Below are positions 14,421 through 20,324 of a stretch of DNA of 20,324 bases, piece after piece (positions within the stretch are counted from its first letter, which is position 1; each line of letters begins with the position of its first letter). The translations under genes were made by a program, and so were the position numbers. The DNA comes from Lachnoclostridium sp. UBA7215 (lineage in GTDB: Bacteria > Bacillota > Clostridia > Lachnospirales > Lachnospiraceae). The notes beneath the pieces were generated by a model, which worked only from the letters and a program-made list of their open reading frames with translations, made no database searches and was not told the origin of the DNA. The DNA lies in contig DKUB01000004.1 of the NCBI GenBank assembly GCA_002490465.1, forward strand, positions 1 to 20,324, written 5' to 3'.

Positions 14421-14456
14421 GACAAAAGTTTTGTCGGTAACTTGTTATTTTTGTCG
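14421..14456. promoter_or_regulatory. Candidate operator at the rnf promoter (TTTTGTCG repeats and dyad)
   Basis: GACAAAAGTTTTGTC (14421-14435) is a perfect palindrome around one central base, immediately upstream of the rnf -35. TTTTGTCG occurs twice as a direct repeat exactly 20 bp apart (14429-14436 and 14449-14456), bracketing the -35. Such spacing around a promoter suggests a binding site. It does not resemble the TTGTTAA-type Rex site I would expect for an NADH-linked operon, and I cannot name the regulator. Confidence 0.4.
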
Positions 14457-14469
14457 AATGTGATATAAT
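14442..14469 (+). promoter_or_regulatory. Sigma-A promoter of the rnf operon
   Basis: TTGTTA (14442-14447, 4 of 6) and TATAAT (14464-14469, perfect) are separated by 16 bp, and the -10 carries the TGn extension (14461-14463). Transcription should start near 14476, about 40 bp before rnfC. Confidence 0.7.
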
Positions 14470-14515
14470 AAAGGAATAGTAAAAGATAAAAAACTCGATA
14501 AAGGAGGAATTATCA

Positions 14516-15838
14516 TTGGGACAGTCAACCTTTAAGGGGGGTACTCATCCATATGAGGGAAAAGAACTCAGTATGTCTACCCCGATTGACGTCATGGAGC
14601 CGGGTGAAGAACTCGTGTTTTCTATGAGCCAGCATATCGGGGCCCCTGCAACTCCCGTGGTAGCTGTGGGTGATACAGTGAAAATGGGACAGATGATTGG
14701 CGAAGCAAGTGGATTTATTTCAGCCAATATTGTAAGCTCCGTATCCGGAACTGTCAAAGCTGTTGAGCCCAGATTGTTATCATCGGGAGCGAAAGCGACC
14801 TGTGTGGTAATTACGAATGATGGCCAGTATGAGCCGATTGAGGGACTTGGAGAGGACAGGGATTACACGGCGCTGTCAAAGGAGGAAATCCGCCAGATTA
14901 TTAAAGATGCCGGTATTGTCGGTATGGGTGGTGCGGGATTCCCGACGAACGTTAAGGTAACTCCGAAAAATGAAGAGGACATTGACTATGTCATTGTCAA
15001 TGGAGCAGAGTGTGAGCCATATCTGACTTCGGATTACCGTCTCATGTTAGAGAGGGCAGAGGATCTTGTGCAGGGACTGCGCGTTGTAGTATCCCTGTTT
15101 GACATGGCAAAGGGTGTAATTGCCATTGAGGACAATAAACCGGAAGCAATTGCCAAGCTTCAATATTTGACACAGGATGATCCAAAGCTTGAGGTAAAGG
15201 TTTTAAAAACAAAATACCCTCAGGGAGCGGAGCGCCAGATTATTTATGTTGTAACAGGAAGATGTATTAATTCCAGGAAACTCCCTGCTGACGCAGGCTG
15301 CATTGTGGACAATGTACAGACCGTTCTGGCTATTTATGATGCGGTCTGCAAGCGTACTCCAAGCATGAGCCGCGTTATGACATTGACCGGTGATGCCATG
15401 GCGGAGCCCCGGAATTATGAGGTAAAATTTGGCATGAGCCATGCAGAGGTACTGGAAAAAGCGGGCGGTCTTCTCGATGGAGGGGCCGAGAAGCTGATTT
15501 CCGGCGGACCAATGATGGGTATGGCAATGTATGATTTAAACACGCCGGTTACAAAGACAAGTTCTTCGATTCTTGCCATGAGCAAAGATGAGGTTGCGGC
15601 CTGGGAGCCTACAAACTGTATCCGCTGCGGGCGCTGTGCAACGGTGTGTCCAAGCCACCTTGTTCCGCAGATGATGGCACAGGCAGCCGAGAGGGATGAT
15701 TTGGAGTATTTTGAAAAGATAAATGGAATGGAATGCTACGAATGTGGTACCTGCACTTATGTCTGTCCGGCTAAAAGGCGGTTGACACAGATTTTCAAAC
15801 AGGCAAGACGCGCTGTTATGGACAATAGAAAGAAATGA
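14516..15838 (+). CDS. rnfC: Rnf complex subunit RnfC (NADH-interacting iron-sulfur subunit)
   Basis: RnfC is the peripheral cytoplasmic subunit where NAD+ is reduced by electrons from ferredoxin. The 440-residue protein has the N-terminal FKGGTHP segment, a barrel-sandwich-like region at about 40-100, a glycine-rich nucleotide/FMN-binding region GMGGAGFPTNVK (136-147) with GAECEPYL (163-170), and two 4Fe-4S motifs: Cys368, 371, 374, 378 and Cys407, 410, 413, 417. Length is typical of clostridial RnfC. The start is TTG 14516 with AGGAGG (14502-14507) eight bases upstream; no ATG fits. It is the first gene of the rnfCDGEAB operon, 12 bp ahead of rnfD, and sits about 40 bp from a strong extended -10 promoter. 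Confidence 0.96.
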   Translation: MGQSTFKGGTHPYEGKELSMSTPIDVMEPGEELVFSMSQHIGAPATPVVAVGDTVKMGQMIGEASGFISANIVSSVSGTVKAVEPRLLSSGAKATCVVITNDGQYEPIEGLGEDRDYTALSKEEIRQIIKDAGIVGMGGAGFPTNVKVTPKNEEDIDYVIVNGAECEPYLTSDYRLMLERAEDLVQGLRVVVSLFDMAKGVIAIEDNKPEAIAKLQYLTQDDPKLEVKVLKTKYPQGAERQIIYVVTGRCINSRKLPADAGCIVDNVQTVLAIYDAVCKRTPSMSRVMTLTGDAMAEPRNYEVKFGMSHAEVLEKAGGLLDGGAEKLISGGPMMGMAMYDLNTPVTKTSSSILAMSKDEVAAWEPTNCIRCGRCATVCPSHLVPQMMAQAAERDDLEYFEKINGMECYECGTCTYVCPAKRRLTQIFKQARRAVMDNRKK

Positions 15839-15850
15839 GGATAATGTAAA

Positions 15851-16852
15851 ATGGAAGAAAAATTGTTAAACGTATCTTCATCTCCTCATGTAAGGGACAA
15901 TTCCTCTACAAAGTCCATCATGAGAGATGTTGTAATCGCATTGCTGCCAGCAACCCTGGTTGGCCTGTATAATTTTGGTGTGCGTGCGCTGCTTGTTATT
16001 CTGACAACCTGCGTTACCTGCGTGTTGGCAGAGTATATCTGGCAGAAGCTGATGAAGCAGCCGATTACTACAGGGGATTTCAGTGCATTGCTGACAGGAT
16101 TATTACTGGCATTGAATCTGCCGGCGACACTTCCTCTGTGGATGTGTGTCATTGGTGGCGTATTTGCTATTATTATTGCAAAACAGTTATTTGGCGGACT
16201 TGGTCAGAACTTTATGAACCCGGCGCTTGCCGGACGGTGTTTCCTGATGCTCTCCTTTAGTGGAAGTATGACATCCTTTTTGATTGATAAGGGAAATGCC
16301 ATCTGGGGGGGCGCACAGGCAATTGATGGAATCAGCGGGGCTACTCCTCTGTTCCAGGTAAAGGAAGTTTCTGCTGCAGGGGCAGGCAAACTGCCGGATC
16401 TCCTGGATATGTTTCTTGGAACAACCGGAGGAACCATTGGTGAGACTTCCGCACTTGCGCTTTTAATTGGCGCTGCTTACCTCTTAATCCGCAAAGTAAT
16501 TGACTGGAAGATTCCAGTCGTATATATTGCTTCTTTTGTGATATTCAATCTTTTATACCAGATAGTTTCCGGCGGTGACTTTGTACCGTATCCGGTACTT
16601 TATGAACTCTGCGGCGGTGGTCTGATTCTCGGTGCATTTTTTATGGCAACCGATTATGTAACAAGCCCGATTACGCCAAAAGGGAAAATTATTTTCGGAA
16701 TTCTGCTCGGCCTTCTGACCGGACTGTTCCGTTTCTTTGGTGAATCTGCGGAGGGTGTTTCTTTCGCTATCATTATTGGAAACCTCTGTGTACCTCTGAT
16801 TGAGCGTTACACGGTTCCAAAAGCGTTTGGAAAGGAGGCGAAAGAGAAATGA
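15851..16852 (+). CDS. rnfD: Rnf complex subunit RnfD (membrane flavoprotein)
   Basis: The 333-residue integral membrane subunit carries covalently bound FMN and takes part in electron transfer coupled to ion movement. The flavinylation motif SGAT is at 162-165, making Thr165 the expected attachment site. Many hydrophobic segments are visible from about residue 25 to 320, and the family signature GQNFMNPALAGRC lies at 118-130. It begins 12 bp after rnfC, with a GAGG ribosome binding site overlapping the rnfC stop, and its stop overlaps the rnfG start by 4 bp (ATGA), indicating translational coupling. Confidence 0.96.
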   Translation: MEEKLLNVSSSPHVRDNSSTKSIMRDVVIALLPATLVGLYNFGVRALLVILTTCVTCVLAEYIWQKLMKQPITTGDFSALLTGLLLALNLPATLPLWMCVIGGVFAIIIAKQLFGGLGQNFMNPALAGRCFLMLSFSGSMTSFLIDKGNAIWGGAQAIDGISGATPLFQVKEVSAAGAGKLPDLLDMFLGTTGGTIGETSALALLIGAAYLLIRKVIDWKIPVVYIASFVIFNLLYQIVSGGDFVPYPVLYELCGGGLILGAFFMATDYVTSPITPKGKIIFGILLGLLTGLFRFFGESAEGVSFAIIIGNLCVPLIERYTVPKAFGKEAKEK

Positions 16853-17511
16853 AAAAAGACAATATGATTAAAGATGCCATTATTCTCTGCCTCATAACCC
16901 TTATACTCGGTGGCGTACTTGCTGGGGTTTATGCTATTACGAAAGACAAAATAGATGCGCAGCAGACTCAGGCAAATAATGAGGCGTGTGCTGCCGTTGT
17001 GGCACAGGGCGATACCGTTCAGGATGCAGAGAGTGCAAAACTGGATGCGGCATTGGCCTATCTTAAAACACATGACCTCTCCAATACGGAAGGGGTAGCA
17101 GAAGAGGACTCCCTGATTAAACACGTAGAAATCAGCGAAGTTCATCCGACTGCAAACGGCGGTACTGTATATCTCGCAACAGCAAAAAAAGGATATGGCG
17201 GTGACATTGGTTTTGCCCTCGGTGTAGCGATTTCGGAAGATGGTTCTCCGGTTATTACCGGAATTTCCATCACCTCACAGGCAGAGACTGCCGGACTTGG
17301 TGCAAACTGCGAGAATGCTGACTGGCAGGCAAGCTTTAAAGATAAAAAAATGCCGGAAAATGCATCCGACAATATGTATAACAAACAAGGGGCAACCGAT
17401 ACGCAGGTGCAGGCGCTGTCTGGCGCTACGGTAACCAGCCGTGCCATTACTAATGCGGTAAAAGGAATTCTCTTTGTAGCATCATCGGAAGGAGGGGCAG
17501 TGAATGAATAA
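16849..17511 (+). CDS. rnfG: Rnf complex subunit RnfG (extracytoplasmic FMN subunit)
   Basis: RnfG is anchored by one N-terminal membrane helix (about 8-30) and exposes an FMN-binding domain outside the cytoplasm. The FMN-binding features are SQAETAGLG (143-151) and the flavinylation motif SGATVTS (191-197), with Thr194 as the expected attachment residue. At 220 residues its length is normal. AAAGGAGG precedes the ATG by about ten bases inside the rnfD end. The gene overlaps rnfD by 4 bp and rnfE by 8 bp. Flavinylation needs an ApbE-type transferase, which is not encoded in this window. Confidence 0.95.
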   Translation: MKKDNMIKDAIILCLITLILGGVLAGVYAITKDKIDAQQTQANNEACAAVVAQGDTVQDAESAKLDAALAYLKTHDLSNTEGVAEEDSLIKHVEISEVHPTANGGTVYLATAKKGYGGDIGFALGVAISEDGSPVITGISITSQAETAGLGANCENADWQASFKDKKMPENASDNMYNKQGATDTQVQALSGATVTSRAITNAVKGILFVASSEGGAVNE

Positions 17512-18208
17512 ATATACAGAGCGTCTTCACAACGGTATTATTAAGGAAAACCCGACTTTCGTCATGATGCTTGGTATGTGCCCGACGCTTGCCGTTACAT
17601 CCTCTGCGATTAACGGACTTGGCATGGGGCTTTCCACAACCGTTGTATTGATTTTATCCAATATGCTGATTTCAGCGCTTCGGAAAATAATTCCGGATAA
17701 GGTTCGTATCCCGGCCTTTATTGTAGTTGTGGCGTCTTTTGTAACGATTGTACAGCTTGTTCTGCAGGCTTATATACCATTTCTGTACAGTGCTCTTGGT
17801 GTGTATATCCCGCTGATTGTAGTAAACTGTATTATCCTTGGCCGTGCAGAGGCATATGCATCCAAAAATCCGGTTATTGCGTCGGCTTTCGACGGTATCG
17901 GAATGGGACTTGGTTTTACGGTAGGTCTGACATTGATTGGTATTTTCCGTGAAATTCTTGGAAGCGGTTCAATCTTTGGTTTTTCCTTTATTCCGAGCGC
18001 TTATCATATTGCGATTTTTGTAATGGCTCCGGGTGCATTTTTCGTACTTGCGGGCTTGACCGCTATTCAGAACCGTCTGAAAATGCCGAGTGCCACTAAC
18101 AATAAGGATGATGATGTTTCGTGTGATGGCAATTGTGCTGCCTGTGCAAGCAGTGTTGATACCTGTGGCGGGACCCCGGCAGAAGGAAAGGATGGTGACA
18201 AAGCATGA
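17504..18208 (+). CDS. rnfE: Rnf complex subunit RnfE with cysteine-rich C-terminal tail
   Basis: RnfE is an integral membrane subunit homologous to NqrD; with RnfA it forms the paired, inversely oriented core of the ion-translocating complex. About six hydrophobic segments lie between residues 15 and 195, with the family motifs NPTFVMMLGMCPTLAVTS near the N-terminus and GIGMGLGFT at about 131. The unusual part is the last 35 residues or so, a hydrophilic tail containing CDGNCAAC and a further cysteine in DTCGG: four cysteines spaced C-x3-C-x2-C-x6-C, followed by an acidic, lysine-containing end. This could bind a metal or cluster, or be a lineage-specific appendage. The gene overlaps rnfG by 8 bp and rnfA by 4 bp. 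Confidence 0.94.
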   Translation: MNKYTERLHNGIIKENPTFVMMLGMCPTLAVTSSAINGLGMGLSTTVVLILSNMLISALRKIIPDKVRIPAFIVVVASFVTIVQLVLQAYIPFLYSALGVYIPLIVVNCIILGRAEAYASKNPVIASAFDGIGMGLGFTVGLTLIGIFREILGSGSIFGFSFIPSAYHIAIFVMAPGAFFVLAGLTAIQNRLKMPSATNNKDDDVSCDGNCAACASSVDTCGGTPAEGKDGDKA

Positions 18209-18780
18209 GTTTATTTACAATATTATTTACCGCTGCTCTTGTAAACAACTTTGTATTGAGCCAATTTCTTGGTATATGCCCATTCTTAGGTGTATCAAAA
18301 AAAGTGGAAACAGCAGCGGGAATGGGCGGCGCCGTAATTTTCGTAATTACAATTGCGTCCCTTTGCACCAGTACCCTCTACAATCTTCTCTTAAAGCCAA
18401 ATAACCTGGAATACCTGAATACGATTGTATTTATCCTTGTGATTGCCGCATTGGTTCAGTTCGTAGAAATGGTTTTGAAAAAGATGATGCCGGCACTGTA
18501 CAAATCACTCGGTGTATATCTGCCGCTTATTACAACGAACTGTGCCGTTCTCGGTGTGGCACTCTTGAGTGTGCAGAATGATTACGGTATCCTGGCAAGT
18601 ACCATTAATGGTATTGGCGCTTCTGTCGGATTTTTCCTGGCTATTGTTTTGATGGCGGGAATCCGTGAGAAACTCGAAAACAGCAACATCCCGGAAGCTT
18701 TTAAAGGAACGCCGATTGTGCTGATTACAGCTGGTCTTATGGCGATTGCGTTCTGCGGTTTCGGCGGTGTGAGCTTTTAA
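18205..18780 (+). CDS. rnfA: Rnf complex subunit RnfA
   Basis: This 191-residue integral membrane subunit is homologous to NqrE and pairs with RnfE in the core; conserved cysteines in the two proteins are thought to hold a shared iron-sulfur centre within the membrane. Six hydrophobic segments run through the protein, with the family motifs NNFVLSQFLGICPFLGVS (14-31) and LITTNCAVLGVAL around the middle. Both cysteine-containing motifs (GICPF and TNCAV) are intact. The start overlaps the rnfE stop (ATGA); AAGGA lies upstream inside rnfE. Length is normal. Confidence 0.96.
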   Translation: MSLFTILFTAALVNNFVLSQFLGICPFLGVSKKVETAAGMGGAVIFVITIASLCTSTLYNLLLKPNNLEYLNTIVFILVIAALVQFVEMVLKKMMPALYKSLGVYLPLITTNCAVLGVALLSVQNDYGILASTINGIGASVGFFLAIVLMAGIREKLENSNIPEAFKGTPIVLITAGLMAIAFCGFGGVSF

Positions 18781-18798
18781 ATAAAGGAGGAAATCAGA

Positions 18799-19596
18799 AT
18801 GACAACAACTATTATTTTCTCGGTAGTACTCCTTGCTGTACTTGGTATACTGATTGGTATTCTGCTTGGCGTTGCGGGAAAATTCTTTGCCGTAGAGACG
18901 GATGAGAGAGTAGTACAGGTCCGTGAGTGCCTGCCCGGAAATAACTGTGGCGGCTGTGGTTTCCCAGGCTGTGACGGTCTGGCAGAGGCGATTGTGGCAG
19001 GAACTGCTGAAGTAAATGGATGTCCGGTAGGAGGCGCACCGGTAGCATCTAAAATCGGTGAAATCCTTGGTGTAGATGCCGGAGCTGCTGTCCGCAAAGT
19101 TGCTTATGTCAAATGTGCCGGGACCTGTGAAGCAGCATCCAATAAATATAACTATATTGGCGAGCAGGACTGCCGCCGGGCTGTTATGGTTCCCGGACGC
19201 GGTGATAAAGCCTGTTCTTACGGCTGTCTTGGCCTTGGCTCCTGTGTGGCTGCCTGCCAGTTTGATGCCCTTTCTATCAAGGATGGCATCGCTGTTGTTG
19301 ACAGGGAAAAATGTGTTGCCTGCGGCAAGTGCGTACAGACCTGCCCGAATAATGTGATCAGCCTTGTCCCATACGACGCGCCATACGTTGTCCAATGTAA
19401 TTCCAAGGACAAAGGTAAGGACGTTATGAGCGTATGTAAAGCTGGTTGTATCGGCTGCGGACTCTGCGTAAAACAGTGTGAGTTCGGTGCGGTAACGCTT
19501 GAGAATAACATCGCTGTCATTGATGGCGAGAAATGCCAGGGCTGCGGCAAGTGTGCCGAGAAGTGCCCGAAGAAGATTATACAGGCAATAGGCTGA
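18799..19596 (+). CDS. rnfB: Rnf complex subunit RnfB (ferredoxin-interacting polyferredoxin)
   Basis: RnfB is the electron entry point, accepting electrons from reduced ferredoxin. The 265-residue protein has one N-terminal membrane helix (about 4-27) and then a 4Fe-4S domain with Cys44, 50, 53, 58 and probably Cys75 (CLPGNNCGGCGFPGC). Four further ferredoxin-type clusters follow: Cys139/143/149/153; Cys172/175/178/182; Cys213/217/220/223/227, which has one more cysteine than needed; and Cys246/249/252/256. It begins 18 bp after rnfA with AGGAGG eight bases before the ATG and is the last gene of the operon, ahead of a terminator hairpin. Confidence 0.97.
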   Translation: MTTTIIFSVVLLAVLGILIGILLGVAGKFFAVETDERVVQVRECLPGNNCGGCGFPGCDGLAEAIVAGTAEVNGCPVGGAPVASKIGEILGVDAGAAVRKVAYVKCAGTCEAASNKYNYIGEQDCRRAVMVPGRGDKACSYGCLGLGSCVAACQFDALSIKDGIAVVDREKCVACGKCVQTCPNNVISLVPYDAPYVVQCNSKDKGKDVMSVCKAGCIGCGLCVKQCEFGAVTLENNIAVIDGEKCQGCGKCAEKCPKKIIQAIG

Positions 19597-19623
19597 TATT
19601 GCCAGACAAAGTTTCAATGGTAG

Positions 19624-19663
19624 AAAAAAAGAAGGCCCATGGCGTTATGCTGTGGGCCTTTAA
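19624..19663. terminator. Bidirectional rho-independent terminator after the rnf operon
   Basis: AAGGCCCA (19632-19639) pairs with TGGGCCTT (19653-19660). On the minus strand the stem is followed by a C and seven Ts (the complement of the A-run at 19624-19630), an excellent terminator for the minus-strand gene ending at 19686. On the plus strand only TTT follows, so termination of rnf is weaker. Confidence 0.8.
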
Positions 19664-19685
19664 ATACGGGTCTATGTAAGAATAT

Positions 19686-20324
19686 CTACATCTTCACTGT
19701 TACCTTTTTGGCAACCTGTTTATAGATGAGGTCACCGTGTCCCGCTTCTACCATATCATCGTCATCTCCCTCAAACTTCTCCAGCCGGCGGAACTGCAGA
19801 TAGTAGGTTTTACCCTTTTGACAGTTCTTGATATTGCAGGTGAGAAGCTCCGTATCCCTGTTATAAGTAATGTCGCACTCATCGTCACTCTCTTTATAAA
19901 AGACGGGGTCATTTCCGGTAATCAGCATCGTATCATACTGTTTGCCAAGGTCGAAAACAACGGCGTCACTCATGTTCTTTTTTGTGGCAACGAGACACGC
20001 TACCCCCCACCGCTCAGCGAACTTCCGGTTATAAACCTTTATCTGTATCTGGTTCTGTTTTTTCTTTACACGGATTTTTTTCCACTTCGCAACCAGTGTT
20101 TTGTTGCCTGTGGCATTTCCTCTCAGGTTATTCAATTGGTACAGAGACTCTCCTGCCTGGTAGGCCCAGCCGAGAAAGGCGTATCCTTTTTTCCTGGCGC
20201 CGGGCAGCTTGGTTATTTTGCCATAGCGGTATTTTTTTGTTTTCTTCCCAACCAGTTTTCCGCCCTTTAATTTATATTTCAGGGAAAAGCTCTGTTCCTT
20301 TGCTTTCGCTGTCTTTCCCGGGGG
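19686..20324 (-). CDS. C-terminal part of a secreted repeat protein, cut by the window edge
   Basis: The frame is open from the stop at 19686 to the right edge, so 212 residues of a longer protein are visible. The first 70 or so residues fit the Listeria-Bacteroides (Flg_new, InlB B-type) repeat: LKGGKL, then YRYGKITKLPGARKKGYAFLGW, and an ending KTLVAKW. After that comes a domain of about 140 residues that I do not recognise, with VKKKQNQIQIKVYN, an acidic stretch GDDDDM and KGKTYYLQFRRL, reminiscent of Ig-like or fibronectin-like tail domains, ending in basic KKVTVKM. A TTG at 20135 could be mistaken for a start, but it lies inside the repeat and has no ribosome binding site. It is probably surface-exposed or secreted; function unknown. 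Confidence 0.75.
   Translation of the reverse strand, partial: PPGKTAKAKEQSFSLKYKLKGGKLVGKKTKKYRYGKITKLPGARKKGYAFLGWAYQAGESLYQLNNLRGNATGNKTLVAKWKKIRVKKKQNQIQIKVYNRKFAERWGVACLVATKKNMSDAVVFDLGKQYDTMLITGNDPVFYKESDDECDITYNRDTELLTCNIKNCQKGKTYYLQFRRLEKFEGDDDDMVEAGHGDLIYKQVAKKVTVKM

Noticed and set aside
15844..15849. Minimal ATG-TAA start-stop between rnfC and rnfD
   Set aside because: Such a sequence can regulate by ribosome stalling, but it is too short to distinguish from chance, and the ribosome binding site spacing favours the rnfD ATG.
18505..19617. 370-codon open frame on the minus strand opposite rnfA and rnfB
   Set aside because: RnfA and RnfB are complete with all expected cysteine motifs; the antisense frame is a by-product of their codon use and has no domain.
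1..20324. Mobile elements, CRISPR arrays, tRNA or rRNA genes, prophage or defence islands
   Set aside because: I looked on both strands and saw no transposase, integrase, spaced repeat array, tRNA-like fold or phage gene.

Overview
The window looks like a chromosomal segment of an anaerobic, spore-forming, motile, plant-polysaccharide-degrading Firmicute, most likely a member of the Lachnospiraceae. The pointers are: an oxygen-sensitive class III ribonucleotide reductase; a complete Rnf ferredoxin:NAD+ oxidoreductase operon in the clostridial order C-D-G-E-A-B; the sporulation regulator SpoIIID; a chemoreceptor; a large modular secreted GH10 xylanase; and secreted proteins with lysine-rich Ig-like or leucine-rich-repeat tails. 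The family assignment is inferred from these traits and from general similarity, not from a database search.

Layout. 1-356 is a gene-poor stretch with a strong hairpin, a long-range pairing and one 40-codon frame of unknown meaning. 357-2006 encodes a Na+/phosphate cotransporter fused to a PhoU-like domain. 2007-2172 is an unusually informative regulatory region: a good sigma-A promoter with four NrdR-box-like elements in front of nrdD (2173-4362), which is followed by a ThrH-type HAD phosphatase gene (4390-4992). A convergent AraC-family regulator gene (4997-5782, minus) is divergent from a GH10 xylanase gene (5923-8535), which is followed after about 40 bp by a methyl-accepting chemotaxis protein gene (8578-10629). 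A hairpin separates these from a convergent gene for a 1049-residue secreted parallel beta-helix protein (10714-13863, minus). spoIIID (14024-14314) is divergent from it and has a plausible sigma-E promoter. The tightly packed rnfCDGEAB operon fills 14516-19596 and ends at a bidirectional terminator. The right edge holds the 3' end of another secreted repeat protein on the minus strand, running off the window.

How the genes fit together. The AraC regulator, GH10 xylanase and chemoreceptor look like a unit for detecting, moving toward and hydrolysing xylan or its products; the beta-helix protein is a candidate second polysaccharide-active enzyme. Rnf converts the reduced ferredoxin of sugar fermentation into NADH plus an ion gradient. 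NrdD supplies dNTPs under anaerobiosis. I found no mobile element, CRISPR array, tRNA or rRNA. No wholly new multi-gene system is evident. The parts least explained by known families are the 5' non-coding region, the cysteine-rich tail of RnfE, the dyad and direct repeats at the rnf promoter, the four-box nrdD promoter, and the beta-helix protein.
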